64,000 nt of DNA from JANPLN01 sp043757265 (GCA_043757265.1 JAYUQP010000045.1:1-64000); one strand, 5' to 3'; positions 17,028 to 25,768 are shown, numbered from the stretch's first letter. The notes: generated by a model not told the origin, from the sequence alone. Numbers and translations are program-made.

Positions 17028-17915
17028 ATGGAATGGCTCAACTATCATCATCTTTACTACTTTTGGATTCTTAAACAAGAAGGCTCGTTCACCAAGGCCG
17101 CCCAGCGCCTGAGTGTTTCCCAGTCTTCAGTGAGCGAACAGATCTCATTGTTAGAGGAGCGTTGCAATACCCCACTCCTCGATCGCACCAATCGAAGACA
17201 GCTTCACTTTACAGAAAGTGGTTTAAAGGTCATCGAGTACGCAAATAGTATTTTTGAAACTGGACAGGAGCTTGTGCGGTGGCTCAAAGATCCTGAACAC
17301 AAAAGCTCGAAAGTTGTGCGCATCGGAGTCCAATCGGGAATGTCGAGGGGTGTTCAAATCGAGTTTCTAAAACCCATCCTCAATAAACCCGAGCATAAAA
17401 TTGAAGTGGTTTCCGGCGACCAAGAGCGTCTTCTGAGATTGCTGAATGATTATAAAATCGATCTGATCTTGATGTCGAGCGCGCTTGACGAACGTTTTTC
17501 GTTTCAGAGCTATGCACATGTTCTGTTTACAAGCTCGGTATGTGTGGCTGCGCGATCAGGACTTAAACTCAAAGAGCGCGATATAAAAAAAGCTCTCGCT
17601 CACTACCCTTTGTATTTGCCAAGTGTCTCTTTAGAAATCCGAGTGCAAATTGATGCGTATTTCGAGAGGCATAGAATAAAGCCCAACATTGCAGGTGAAA
17701 TTGATGATATTGCTCTCCTCAGAATGTTAGCGCTATCGACCGATGCGCTTGTGCTTATTCCCGAAATTGGGGTAGATCGCGACATCGTCGATAAAACCAT
17801 CAAAGTGCATCATAAGTTTTTGGATATCAAAAAGTACTACTACGCCATCACTCGACAGCAAAAGTACCCAAACCCCTTGAGTGGGTTCTTAATCAAATCG
17901 ATGAAAAAGGAATAA
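17028..17915 (+). CDS. LysR-family transcriptional regulator
   Basis: Regulator of 295 residues. The N-terminal winged helix (LNYHHLYYFWILKQEGSFTKAAQRLSVSQSSVSEQISLLEE, about 4-43) is the typical LysR HTH, and HHLYYFW resembles the NhaR group. The C-terminal periplasmic-binding-protein-like domain begins near residue 95 (KVVRIGVQSG). It is divergent from the ABC-HlyD-TolC operon across a 98-base gap, the classic arrangement in which a LysR protein controls its neighbour. Effector unknown. Confidence 0.92.
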   Translation: MEWLNYHHLYYFWILKQEGSFTKAAQRLSVSQSSVSEQISLLEERCNTPLLDRTNRRQLHFTESGLKVIEYANSIFETGQELVRWLKDPEHKSSKVVRIGVQSGMSRGVQIEFLKPILNKPEHKIEVVSGDQERLLRLLNDYKIDLILMSSALDERFSFQSYAHVLFTSSVCVAARSGLKLKERDIKKALAHYPLYLPSVSLEIRVQIDAYFERHRIKPNIAGEIDDIALLRMLALSTDALVLIPEIGVDRDIVDKTIKVHHKFLDIKKYYYAITRQQKYPNPLSGFLIKSMKKE

Positions 17916-18008
17916 TCTGTAACCTTTTACCATCTCGCTTCGCCCCTTTGAGGACGTTTGTTTGAACGCACACCAACGTTAAATAAATTGAGTCGATAGG
18001 TTTATAAA

Positions 18009-18033
18009 GAGAGAGCACAATTTTTGCTCTCTC
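18009..18033. terminator. Hairpin between convergent genes
   Basis: Nine-base-pair stem GAGAGAGCA/TGCTCTCTC with a seven-base loop. On the minus strand TTTATAAA follows, so it most likely terminates the 18044 gene; it also blocks read-through from the LysR gene. Confidence 0.7.
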
Positions 18034-18043
18034 ACTTGCAAAT

Positions 18044-18820
18044 TTATTTAAGCCACTTTTTAGCTTTTGCATTTGGCGCAAAGTATTTTTCTACTTCGGC
18101 AAATGGAACTCTTACCGAAAGTGCACACGGAGTCGCTACATGGGGTGGATTTACAGTCAGCACAACGGTCTTGTTAGCTGCGTAGCCTGAGATCAATGGA
18201 AAAAAAGACTCCAGTGATTCTAAGACTTCTTGTTTTGTTTGACCAGAATAGCATCCACTATATGCGTCTGCATCTTTGGCAATTTCTGAACCTATATTTT
18301 TATAAATGATTTGAGCCAATTCTTTTTGATACGCATGAAACTTATCCCAGTTGTCACCCGAAAGATCTTGCACGGGAATTTCTGAGTCTAACAGAACCTG
18401 TTCGCCCGTTTTTGAGTCGAAAGTCATGTAATATGTCCCGTAGTTAGGATGAGCTCCGCCACAGTAGCTGCTCGTAGTTGCTTCAACACCAACATAGTTT
18501 TTATTGAGTCCAACAATTCGAGCACTGACACTTGCGTAATACGAAATTTGAGCATCGGCGCCGTAAAACTCTTCAATTTCTTTTTTAACTTCGTCAGCGC
18601 TTAGGCCGCAACCTTCTGTTGCCATTTCCTCGATTTGTTTGCTAATCACATTATAAGCAGGAGCTGCTGACTCTGGTAAAAGCTGTGGGTAACTTGCATA
18701 CAGTTCGTACACACCTTCAACCTTTTCCTCATTTAAAACTGTTTTAAAAGAATCGGCGTGGGATGTGATACTCACAAATACACTCATTAACGTGAACGTC
18801 GTAACGATAAAAAATTTCAT
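18044..18820 (-). CDS. Secreted DUF4163/DUF3298-like protein
   Basis: Exported protein of 258 residues with signal peptide ending SHA-DS. The middle region (about 90-135) ends in SSYCGGAHPNYGTYYMTFD, the typical signature of the DUF3298 domain that follows a DUF4163-like domain in RsiV and PdaC-type proteins. The second domain continues to the C-terminus (VLTVNPPHVATPCALSVRVPFAEVEKYF). In other proteins this module binds lysozyme or acts beside a deacetylase; here it stands alone in the periplasm. GGAGA is seven bases before the start. Confidence 0.75.
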   Translation of the reverse strand: MKFFIVTTFTLMSVFVSITSHADSFKTVLNEEKVEGVYELYASYPQLLPESAAPAYNVISKQIEEMATEGCGLSADEVKKEIEEFYGADAQISYYASVSARIVGLNKNYVGVEATTSSYCGGAHPNYGTYYMTFDSKTGEQVLLDSEIPVQDLSGDNWDKFHAYQKELAQIIYKNIGSEIAKDADAYSGCYSGQTKQEVLESLESFFPLISGYAANKTVVLTVNPPHVATPCALSVRVPFAEVEKYFAPNAKAKKWLK

Positions 18821-19054
18821 TAAAGTCTCCTTTTGCGTGGCGCTGTTAAGCGCTTTTGTTTACCTAAACCTAGCCGGAGCCGAAATGATTGGGTATGCCC
18901 ACGTAGAAAAATAGTAATAATTTCAGCTAACACATTTGAAACCTAATATCTTAGGTACAATCTAACATCATCGCTGTGAGTATGAAGCAACTGCGAGTGT
19001 AAGGTATGCATTAGCAAAGAGTGTAATAATGTATGCAGTACAAACTGGGAGGCG

Positions 19055-19441
19055 CTAGATTGGCGTCTCGATACATTTCGTACGATCACAAACCGTCGTT
19101 GTTGGTGTGATCATCTGACACGTTCCCATCATATTACCACCCTCAAGCTGTAGGATCTCTTTGCTCACCAATTCATGAAGCTTCGCTCGCTCAACTATTT
19201 TTGCATAATGACTGTTGCGCTGAGAGACAACTAGAAAACCCGCTGGGCCACCGCAGTGCCTTGCGCCGAGGGCGACACTCGTACACTCGTCGGATCTAGT
19301 GCACGAAAGATCTCTGTTGAGATCGAGGATTTCTTGCATAAGATCCTCAGCATTAGGTTTCGCTTTGCTCGGTGGTGCATCCCCAACCGCGTGGCTTGAA
19401 AATGCAAATATTAAAAGTGCAGTCATAGTAAAAATATACAT
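19055..19441 (-). CDS. Small secreted cysteine-rich protein
   Basis: Exported protein of 128 residues: signal peptide ending SHA-VG, then six Cys. The core CTRSDECTSVALGARHCGG followed by FLVVSQRN resembles uncharacterised short secreted proteins with a Cys-x(5)-Cys motif, but I cannot name the family. Its ATG overlaps the pepP stop codon (TAATG), so it is translated with pepP. Function unknown. Confidence 0.7.
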   Translation of the reverse strand: MYIFTMTALLIFAFSSHAVGDAPPSKAKPNAEDLMQEILDLNRDLSCTRSDECTSVALGARHCGGPAGFLVVSQRNSHYAKIVERAKLHELVSKEILQLEGGNMMGTCQMITPTTTVCDRTKCIETPI

Positions 19442-20754
19442 TAAGAAAGTCCTCTCTCGGCCATAACAGCTTCAATTTCATTGATATCTTTTGGTGCTAA
19501 AATCGTCATTACTTCGTGTCCAGCGGACGTGACGAGAACGTCATCTTCGATGCGAACGCCAATTCCCCGATATTCTTTTGGTACTGTGTCGTCATCCACC
19601 GGAATGTACAGCCCAGGCTCAACGGTAATAACCATGCCGGCTTCAAGCAGGCGCGACTGACCGTTGATTTTATAAAGTCCAACATCATGCACATCCATCC
19701 CTAAAAGATGCCCGATGTTATGTGGATAGTACTTGCGATAGGCCATGGATTGGATGTTCTGCTCCACAGTGCCTTTTAAAAAACCCATCTCTAAAAGTTC
19801 TTGTGTGAGCAGTCGACGGGCCACTTCCTGAAGCTCTTCGTAACGAAGGCCTGGCTTAACCATGGAAATTAAATGAGTTTGCACTTTTAAAACACGACTA
19901 TACACATCTTTTTGTGCGGCAGAAAACTTGCCATTCATTGGATAGGTACGAGTAATGTCTGCCGTGAAATAATTCTTTTCGGCTCCGGCGTCGATTAATA
20001 ATAGGTCGCCGTCTTTACTGGCTGAATTATTATCTCGGTAATGGAGGATGGTTGCATTGCTACCTGCTGCGATGATGGAAAAATATCCCTCGCGATGTGC
20101 ATTGCGCGAAAAGAACTCGTTGAAAAGGATGGCCTGAATTTCTTTTTCGTTCATTCCAGCTCGCACTTTTTGCATCACTGATTTATGAGCTTCCGCAGTT
20201 AAACGACAAGCTTCACGATGCCATTCGATTTCTTGCGCGCTTTTCACAATGCGCATTTCGCCAATAACTTCCTTGGGATCGTGAATGGGCAGCATGCCAC
20301 GCCCTGACCGTCCAAGCGTCGTTACAAATTCTTTAATGGCTCGCAAAACTAACCAATCTCGCTCGGAAGTTTCCAATGTGTAAAAAACTCGCTCCACTCC
20401 AGTGAGAAGTGTAGGTAGCTTGGCGGCAAAGTCTTTAAAATCATAGGCTTCGTCGACACCGAATATGGATTTTGCACCCTCGAGTCCATAACGATACCCA
20501 TCCCAGATTTCCTTTGATGGATCCCGGGGACGAACAAACATTCTGAATGGATTTGCTTGATTTGGTAAAAATACGCAAATGGATTCTGGTTCTTCAAATC
20601 CAGTCATGTAAACAAAATCGCTTTGCGCGCGAAAGCGTTCCCAACCACTTTCTACGCCAGAAAATAAAATCAAAGCTGAGTTCGGCGCTTTTTTTGCAAA
20701 CTCGTCGCGACGTTTTTTGAACTCCTGTAAATTACTGAACGTGCGGTTTTTCAA
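19441..20754 (-). CDS. pepP: Xaa-Pro aminopeptidase
   Basis: Cytoplasmic metallopeptidase of 437 residues (M24B) that removes the residue before a proline. It has the N-terminal AMP_N domain (RDEFAKKAPNSALILFSG...) and a C-terminal pita-bread domain with the five metal ligands in LLIDAGAE, FTADITRTYP, HNIGHLLGMDVHD, TVEPGLYIP and VRIEDDVLVT. The start is a TTG, preceded by GGGAG with a six-base gap. The next gene overlaps its stop codon; the patatin-like gene lies 15 bases upstream. Confidence 0.96.
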   Translation of the reverse strand: MKNRTFSNLQEFKKRRDEFAKKAPNSALILFSGVESGWERFRAQSDFVYMTGFEEPESICVFLPNQANPFRMFVRPRDPSKEIWDGYRYGLEGAKSIFGVDEAYDFKDFAAKLPTLLTGVERVFYTLETSERDWLVLRAIKEFVTTLGRSGRGMLPIHDPKEVIGEMRIVKSAQEIEWHREACRLTAEAHKSVMQKVRAGMNEKEIQAILFNEFFSRNAHREGYFSIIAAGSNATILHYRDNNSASKDGDLLLIDAGAEKNYFTADITRTYPMNGKFSAAQKDVYSRVLKVQTHLISMVKPGLRYEELQEVARRLLTQELLEMGFLKGTVEQNIQSMAYRKYYPHNIGHLLGMDVHDVGLYKINGQSRLLEAGMVITVEPGLYIPVDDDTVPKEYRGIGVRIEDDVLVTSAGHEVMTILAPKDINEIEAVMAERGLS

Positions 20755-20768
20755 AGTGAACTCCCTTT

Positions 20769-21728
20769 TTAGAAATCATATTTTTTGTTGATCTGTTCCA
20801 GCTGCGATGTCGCACTTTGTTTGCCAAGTTGAATAAGACGCAATCTTTGATCCGTGTCTGTCATTTTGAACGAAGACGTGTCGATACTGATGACTTCGTG
20901 GACACCAGAACTCTTGGCATTTTTTAAACTTTGCATCGCCGCCGACCAGGCCAGCCACACACCGTCGGTGTCGTCCCAATCGGCAAATTGTTTTTTATCA
21001 ACGTTGTCTAGAACGTTCACCAGCACTATCAACTCTGCGCCGGCAGATTTTAAAAACTGAACCGACTCTTGTAGAGCAAACGGGGCCGCCAGTACATCCG
21101 AATGTTGGAACATGGGCGGGAAGTACCAGCATCCGCGCATTGAATTTTTAAGACTGCCCTTAGTGGCTAACGAAACGCGACCCGATGGGGCGCGCAAATA
21201 GGGACATGCAAACGGAATTTTTGTTTGCTCGATGCGTGTGTCAGTAAACACCTTGCCTAAAAAAAGATCGTAGTCTTTATTTGCGGCCGGATTCATCTTT
21301 TTAGAAAACAATCCTTTATCAGCGAACGTGGCCTTGGGGAGTTGCGATACTTTCCAGTCCATCTCGTGAATCTGTCCGCTGAGCGCGAACAGGCCTCCAA
21401 CCAGAGCTCCCCACTCTAGGCCTGCCACAGCAACCACGGGTAGTTTATTTTTTTCGATTTCTTGCAGAACGCCTATTTGAGCTAAAGTTTTTGCTCCACC
21501 GGGTCCAAAAATAAGACCCACGCGAGGCGCTCTTTGCCCCACAAATTGAGGGACGTTCACGGTTTCTGGAACGCCTGCGGGAACCTGTGCATTTGAACTT
21601 GATGGCATTTGAATCGTTGGATCTTGCGGGGCAGAGGTGGGTTTCGTTTGGCAAGACGCTGCCAAGAACATAAAAATCAAGCCACCACTAATTTTTTTGC
21701 AGATATATAAAATACTCTTGGTTTCCAT
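20769..21728 (-). CDS. Patatin-like lipoprotein lacking catalytic residues
   Basis: Lipoprotein of 319 residues with lipobox FLAASC followed by QTKP. The middle begins with PRVGLIFGPGGAKTLAQIGV, the oxyanion-hole segment of patatin-type phospholipases. The nucleophile elbow, normally GxSxG, here reads GLEWG (about 103-107), so Ser is replaced by Glu. The typical Asp-Gly-Gly/Ala motif also appears lost (a SDVLAAPFALQ stretch at the expected place). If the alignment is right, the protein has the fold without lipase activity. The start at 21728 has GGGGAG close upstream and overlaps the end of tlyA by 41 bases. It is in the same transcript as pepP. Confidence 0.75.
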   Translation of the reverse strand: METKSILYICKKISGGLIFMFLAASCQTKPTSAPQDPTIQMPSSSNAQVPAGVPETVNVPQFVGQRAPRVGLIFGPGGAKTLAQIGVLQEIEKNKLPVVAVAGLEWGALVGGLFALSGQIHEMDWKVSQLPKATFADKGLFSKKMNPAANKDYDLFLGKVFTDTRIEQTKIPFACPYLRAPSGRVSLATKGSLKNSMRGCWYFPPMFQHSDVLAAPFALQESVQFLKSAGAELIVLVNVLDNVDKKQFADWDDTDGVWLAWSAAMQSLKNAKSSGVHEVISIDTSSFKMTDTDQRLRLIQLGKQSATSQLEQINKKYDF

Positions 21729-22461
21729 CTTCTCCCCGAACATTAGATTTAAGCGTACCGAGAACTTTCTTGCCGTCATCTATAAGGGTTTTAACTGTTT
21801 TTTCGAGAACACGCAAACCTTCCTCATCTGGGACAGTTCCTTTTTTGCCGTGCACGCCCCTACCGACTTCAAATTGTGGTTTGAAAAGAATCAGTGTCAG
21901 GCCTCCGGTTTTTAGTAGTTCCCATTGCGCTGATACAACAAAGAGTGCGGAAATGAACGAGACGTCACATACGAGCATGTCAAACGGTAACAAGGCGCCC
22001 GCTTGCTCAACGGCCTTTAAAGTCTCAGGCGGTAATGGATGGCGTGCATTTATTTTTTCAAGACTCAGGATATTTGGATGGCCAGCTACGCGCGGATGTA
22101 GTTGGGCGTGCCCCACATCAACGCCCACGACGAAGCTGGCTCCATGGTGTAATAAACACTCGGTAAACCCGCCGGTGGATTGCCCAAGATCTAAAATTTG
22201 CATGTCCTTTACCGAAATATTCCAAAAAGCCAGAGCCTCGTGGAGTTTGGCTCCTGAACGTGAAACGTATTTTAGTTCAAGATCCTCGGTAATTTCCCAA
22301 TCGTCTGGAGAAAGTGATTCAACCTCTTGCGAAACTTTAGTAATTTGGATTTTTCGACCACCGCGTTTTAGAAAGACCAGTCCTTTTTCGATGGCGACTT
22401 GGGCCTTTTTACGCGAATCAAAAAGTCTTAATTCCAACAAAACTTTGTCTGCTCGTCTCAA
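21688..22461 (-). CDS. tlyA: TlyA-family rRNA 2'-O-methyltransferase
   Basis: Protein of 257 residues with an N-terminal S4 RNA-binding domain (MRRADKVLLELRLFDSRKKA, about 1-60) and an FtsJ-like methyltransferase domain: SAM loop LDLGQSTGGFTE, VGVDVGHAQL, CDVSFIS and a conserved KPQFEVGRG. TlyA methylates 16S and 23S rRNA at cytidine 2'-OH in species studied; older names call it a hemolysin. The order ispA-tlyA immediately after xseB is common in bacteria, and the genes abut without a gap. Confidence 0.95.
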   Translation of the reverse strand: MRRADKVLLELRLFDSRKKAQVAIEKGLVFLKRGGRKIQITKVSQEVESLSPDDWEITEDLELKYVSRSGAKLHEALAFWNISVKDMQILDLGQSTGGFTECLLHHGASFVVGVDVGHAQLHPRVAGHPNILSLEKINARHPLPPETLKAVEQAGALLPFDMLVCDVSFISALFVVSAQWELLKTGGLTLILFKPQFEVGRGVHGKKGTVPDEEGLRVLEKTVKTLIDDGKKVLGTLKSNVRGEDGNQEYFIYLQKN

Positions 22462-23307
22462 TTATTTATTCCGCGTCAGATTGTATTGATAAAAACTGCG
22501 AAGCTCACGATACGGAAGTGGCAATGTCTCGATCTGCGCCAAACCGTCCTGGGTTTTTTGCTCGAGCAACTCTGAAACTTTTTGCGCGCTTAGAAAAAAA
22601 AGGACGCTTTTAGCAGATTGATCTTCGGCCCCGTCCAAAAGATCATCTTTAATTTGAAAACACAGGCCAAGATTTAAACCCAATACACGGAGTTTTCCAC
22701 ACAGCTCTTGCGATGCTCCAGCCACAATGGCAGCCCCTTCGATGGTTGCAGAGATAAGCTCAGCTGTTTTGTTCGCGTGGACTTTATAAACAGCGTCCAA
22801 GCCATTGAGAGGCTGTCCCAATTTCATGTCCATGGCTTGGCCGCCCACCATCCCACTAGCTCCTGCAGCTCGTGCGAGAAGCAACGTGAGACGCTGGGCT
22901 ATTTCTGGAGTGTCGGCATAGGCTTTTGCGATGACAAGAAAACCTTCGGTCAACAGTGCATCGCCTGCTAAAAGTGCTAGCGACTCACCAAATTTTTTAT
23001 GGTTTGTGGGCTGGCCGCGCCGCTCATCATCGTTATCCATGCATGGTAGGTCATCGTGGATGAGAGAGTAAGTATGGATCATCTCGACGGCTGCGGCCCA
23101 GCCAACGGCTTGCGAAGAGACTGTGAGAGCGAGTGTAGGGCGAAATCGCTTGCCGCCAGAAAACAGCGAGTATTTCATCGCCTCGTGCAACTGCGGCGAC
23201 AACGAATTGATTTCGGACGCGCGAAGAGCAAAGTATTCATTTAAAAAAACTTCCACGGCCTCGGTGGTGTTAAGAATCTCGTTATAATCTATCAGATCCC
23301 CGCTCAT
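22462..23307 (-). CDS. ispA: Farnesyl/geranyl diphosphate synthase
   Basis: Cytoplasmic polyprenyl diphosphate synthase of 281 residues. It has GGKRFRP, the first Asp-rich motif in HDDLPCMDNDDERRG, and the second motif as QIKDDLLD. The intervening helical segments fit IspA. It makes farnesyl diphosphate for quinones and undecaprenyl phosphate. It overlaps xseB by four bases (ATGA). Confidence 0.95.
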   Translation of the reverse strand: MSGDLIDYNEILNTTEAVEVFLNEYFALRASEINSLSPQLHEAMKYSLFSGGKRFRPTLALTVSSQAVGWAAAVEMIHTYSLIHDDLPCMDNDDERRGQPTNHKKFGESLALLAGDALLTEGFLVIAKAYADTPEIAQRLTLLLARAAGASGMVGGQAMDMKLGQPLNGLDAVYKVHANKTAELISATIEGAAIVAGASQELCGKLRVLGLNLGLCFQIKDDLLDGAEDQSAKSVLFFLSAQKVSELLEQKTQDGLAQIETLPLPYRELRSFYQYNLTRNK

Positions 23308-23519
23308 GCTTTAAAAGGCTGGATCACTGGTTGGCCTTGAGCATCTTGTCCCAGGAGCAACTCAACTTTTTGCTCTGCCTCGTCCAGTTCTTTTTGACAA
23401 GTTCGTGAAAGCTTAACGCCTTCTTCAAAAAGCTTTAATGAATCCTCTAATGGAATGTCGCCGCCTTCCATTTTTGCAACGATTTCTTCGAGGCGATTTA
23501 ATTTTTTTTCAAAGTCCAT
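23304..23519 (-). CDS. xseB: Exodeoxyribonuclease VII small subunit
   Basis: Protein of 71 residues with the two-helix XseB fold: LNRLEEIVAKMEGGDIPLED and LKLFEEGVKLSRTCQKELDEAEQKVE. It forms a complex with XseA that degrades single-stranded DNA. GGAG lies five bases before ATG. xseA is upstream, and four bases overlap ispA. Confidence 0.95.
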   Translation of the reverse strand: MDFEKKLNRLEEIVAKMEGGDIPLEDSLKLFEEGVKLSRTCQKELDEAEQKVELLLGQDAQGQPVIQPFKA

Positions 23520-23541
23520 GACGACTCCTTCTGCCCTTCGG

Positions 23542-23606
23542 GGCTAATCTAGTTGACACTTTTTGCTCTCGGCCTACGCCTCGGCTAATCTAGTTGACAC
23601 TTTTTG
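23542..23606 (-). repeat. Two-copy 24-bp direct repeat between xseA and xseB
   Basis: A 24-base sequence (minus-strand CAAAAAGTGTCAACTAGATT followed by AGCC) occurs twice, at 23542-23565 and 23583-23606, with starts 41 bases apart. A third, degenerate copy of the flanking part (GATTAG, then CCGAGG and GGCCGA) ends at the xseA stop codon. The units therefore look derived from duplication of the xseA tail. They fill most of the gap between the two genes. Confidence 0.8.
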
Positions 23607-23641
23607 GCTGCCAAACTTGCGTCGGCCTAAACCTCGGCAAT

Positions 23642-25165
23642 CTAATCTTGCTTTTGGTCGGCTTCCGTTTCAGTCTCGAATCTTGAATCTGCTGCTCCTA
23701 AAACTTTTACGCGCAACGCGCCTACGTTTAGTTGAACATCTAACTCTTGATTTGCTTTCACTTGGCTTGCTTCTTTTACAATTTTGTCACCGCTAAACAC
23801 CAATGCGTAACCGCGACCCATCACCTTTAATGGACTAAGAGAATCCAACATCGAAGCAATCCCCGAGAGTTGGCGTTTTTGTTTTTGTAATAAAAAGGCA
23901 ATGTCCTTTTGCATGGTTTGCTGCAAATACGAAAACCGTTGCCGGCGGGCATGGAGAATCACTCGCGGGCTTTTCATTTTTTCGCGCAGCAATCGCACTT
24001 GCATGCGTTGGTCACGGGCAAATCTCTGCCAACCTAAAATCATTCGCTGGTGAAGCTCATCGCACCGAATTGCTAAGTCTTGCAAACGTCTTTTAGGATC
24101 AATCAACTGACCTTGAAGACGGTGCAACAGGCTTTGCTGTTGGCCAAGCGTGTACTGGATTCTTTGGAGTATATGTTTTTGTAAATTGCGAATTTTTTCG
24201 GAAAGTTCGCCTGCACTTTTCGCCACGATCTCGGCGGCTGCCGAAGGCGTTGGTGCACGCACGTCTGCAACAAAATCAGCAATCGTAAAATCAATTTCGT
24301 GCCCTACCGCTGAAATGATCGGAATCTTAGAAGCAAAAATGGCTCTTGCTACCTTTTCTTCGTTGAAGCACCACATGTCTTCGATGGAACCACCGCCGCG
24401 CCCGACAATAAGCACGTCGAATCCACCCACTGCATTTGCAAGCCGGATTCCACGGACAACTTCGTCAGCCGCTCCTTCGCCCTGCACACGTGCGGGAATC
24501 ACGGTGATTTTTCCGCTGCGGTATCGGCGACTGAGAACATTTAGAATGTCTTGAATCGCAGCCCCGGTGGGCGAAGTGACTACGCCGATACTTTTTGGAA
24601 GTAAAGGAAGGCTTCGTTTGTGTTCAGCATTGAATAATCCTTCTTGAAAAAGTTTTTCTTTAAGCTGCTCATAAGCCCGCTGCAAAGCACCTGCGCCTAC
24701 GGGCTCCATGGTTTCGCAAAAAATTTGATAATTTCCTCGTGGCTCGTACACCGTCACGCGGCCGCGCGCAATAACCTCCATGCCGTTATCTGGACGAAAT
24801 TTGAGCCGGCCGTTAAAGCCCTTAAACATCACCGCGCTAATCTGTGATTTTTCGTCTTTTAAACTAAAATAAAAATGACCCGAGGTGTGAGCTTTAAAAT
24901 TTGAAATTTCACCCTGCAGCCAAACTGATTTGAATTCGCCTTCGATTTGCTCTTTGATCATTTGGTTTAGATTCGAAACTGTGAGCACAGTTGGCTCGGA
25001 AGGTTTTTCTGGTTCGGCCGCCGCTTCGGGTCCGGTATCTTCAACGAAGGGTAAGGACTCAGATGTTTTTTTGCGCAAAATCTCTGGTCCCGGCTCCAGT
25101 AGCGTATTCCATTTGTTGAAACTCATTTGATCGGAAGACTGTTCTTTTGACGACGTAATTTTCAC
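23642..25165 (-). CDS. xseA: Exodeoxyribonuclease VII large subunit
   Basis: Protein of 507 residues. An N-terminal extension of about 65 residues (rich in Glu, Pro, Ser) precedes the OB-fold domain (VWLQGEISNFKAHTSGHFYFSLKD, about 83-165). Then come the nuclease core with GRGGGSIEDMWCFNEE, SAVGHEIDFTIADFVADVRAPTPSAAAE, a long coiled coil (about 320-450), and the C-terminal strand LMGRGYALV-like. Start is a GTG; the ATG 13 codons later is also possible, and neither has a clear ribosome site. Its upstream neighbour is the 6S RNA gene on the same strand, with a terminator between. Confidence 0.95.
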   Translation of the reverse strand: MKITSSKEQSSDQMSFNKWNTLLEPGPEILRKKTSESLPFVEDTGPEAAAEPEKPSEPTVLTVSNLNQMIKEQIEGEFKSVWLQGEISNFKAHTSGHFYFSLKDEKSQISAVMFKGFNGRLKFRPDNGMEVIARGRVTVYEPRGNYQIFCETMEPVGAGALQRAYEQLKEKLFQEGLFNAEHKRSLPLLPKSIGVVTSPTGAAIQDILNVLSRRYRSGKITVIPARVQGEGAADEVVRGIRLANAVGGFDVLIVGRGGGSIEDMWCFNEEKVARAIFASKIPIISAVGHEIDFTIADFVADVRAPTPSAAAEIVAKSAGELSEKIRNLQKHILQRIQYTLGQQQSLLHRLQGQLIDPKRRLQDLAIRCDELHQRMILGWQRFARDQRMQVRLLREKMKSPRVILHARRQRFSYLQQTMQKDIAFLLQKQKRQLSGIASMLDSLSPLKVMGRGYALVFSGDKIVKEASQVKANQELDVQLNVGALRVKVLGAADSRFETETEADQKQD

Positions 25166-25205
25166 GGACGCAGATTAGAGGTGGGTTTGTCCGGGGTCAA
25201 TGAGG

Positions 25206-25382
25206 GAAAAAAAAATTCTGTGGCAGCTAGGAGAAACATGGAAATCCCAAAATTCAGCAGGTGGGTGGCCATATAACAACTTTAGGCTTCCCAGCTTAAA
25301 CTGGGCCTGCACACCATTGTCAGGGACAGCCCCCTTAGTATGCTTGTAGGATTTCTGTATTCTCAGCTTTACGCCACAGAAC
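25206..25382 (-). ncRNA. ssrS: 6S RNA
   Basis: The minus strand of this otherwise gene-free stretch (25166-25506) folds into the 6S RNA shape. The terminal stem is nine perfect base pairs, TTCTGTGGC (25373-25381) with GCCACAGAA (25216-25224). Further pairs in the same arm are AGCTGAGAA with the opposite AGGAG region and GAAATCC with GGATTTC. An apical hairpin CCCAG/CTGGG lies in the middle. A large central bubble contains CUGUCCCUGAC and GAAGCCUAAAGUUG, which resemble the E. coli 6S segments AGUCCCCUGAG and GAAGCCUUAAAACUG. The 3' end is a run of nine T after the closing stem, as at a Rho-independent terminator. About 170-177 bases long, within the usual 160-200. It binds RNA polymerase sigma-70 holoenzyme in other bacteria. 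Exact ends are estimates. Confidence 0.8.
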
Positions 25383-25388
25383 CCAATT

Positions 25389-25394
25389 ACAATA
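25389..25394 (-). promoter_or_regulatory. -10 box of the 6S RNA promoter
   Basis: TATTGT lies seven bases before the likely 6S RNA start (about 25382). I found no convincing -35 box at the right distance. Confidence 0.4.
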
Positions 25395-25506
25395 CTAGCA
25401 AAACTCTCGTCGGAGGGTTACACAATTTTTTGTTTTGCGCCAAAAGTCGATGCTTTTTTCTCAAACTTGACTTTTGTTTTCGCCATGCACTTCCGATACC
25501 AGTTTT

Positions 25507-25719
25507 ATGAATTTTGAAACCTTGGATTTTTTAACAATGTGGCTGGCTTTTATTTACGGCGTCGTTTTATTTTTTGTGCTCGAAATCCCATTATTAAAAA
25601 AATTAGAGGCGACGCATGCCAACTATTTTCTCATTTTGAGACAACATCGTCCTATCGCATTGTTTTGCCTTTGGTTTGGTGGCCTTTGGATCCTCCAAGA
25701 TGTTCTGACAAAGGTCTAA
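25507..25719 (+). CDS. Small membrane protein, unknown
   Basis: Predicted 70-residue protein starting MNFETLDF with two hydrophobic segments (about 8-28, TMWLAFIYGVVLFFVLEIPLL, and 46-64, IALFCLWFGGLWILQDVL). The frame extends upstream to 25474, but the longer start gives no extra sense. No ribosome site is clear. No family recognised. The gene lies alone between the 6S RNA and the next plus-strand gene. Confidence 0.5.
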   Translation: MNFETLDFLTMWLAFIYGVVLFFVLEIPLLKKLEATHANYFLILRQHRPIALFCLWFGGLWILQDVLTKV

Positions 25720-25768
25720 AGTTGAGACACTTTTTTACCGATACAGTCATATAAAACAAGGGGGCTTC

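Noticed and set aside
21770..22489. 239-residue plus-strand frame over tlyA
   Set aside because: Shadow frame rich in Ser, Arg and Pro; the opposite strand encodes a clear TlyA.
25216..25381. Plus-strand ncRNA in the 6S region
   Set aside because: The T run follows the stem only on the minus strand, and the 6S-like bubble motifs read on the minus strand.
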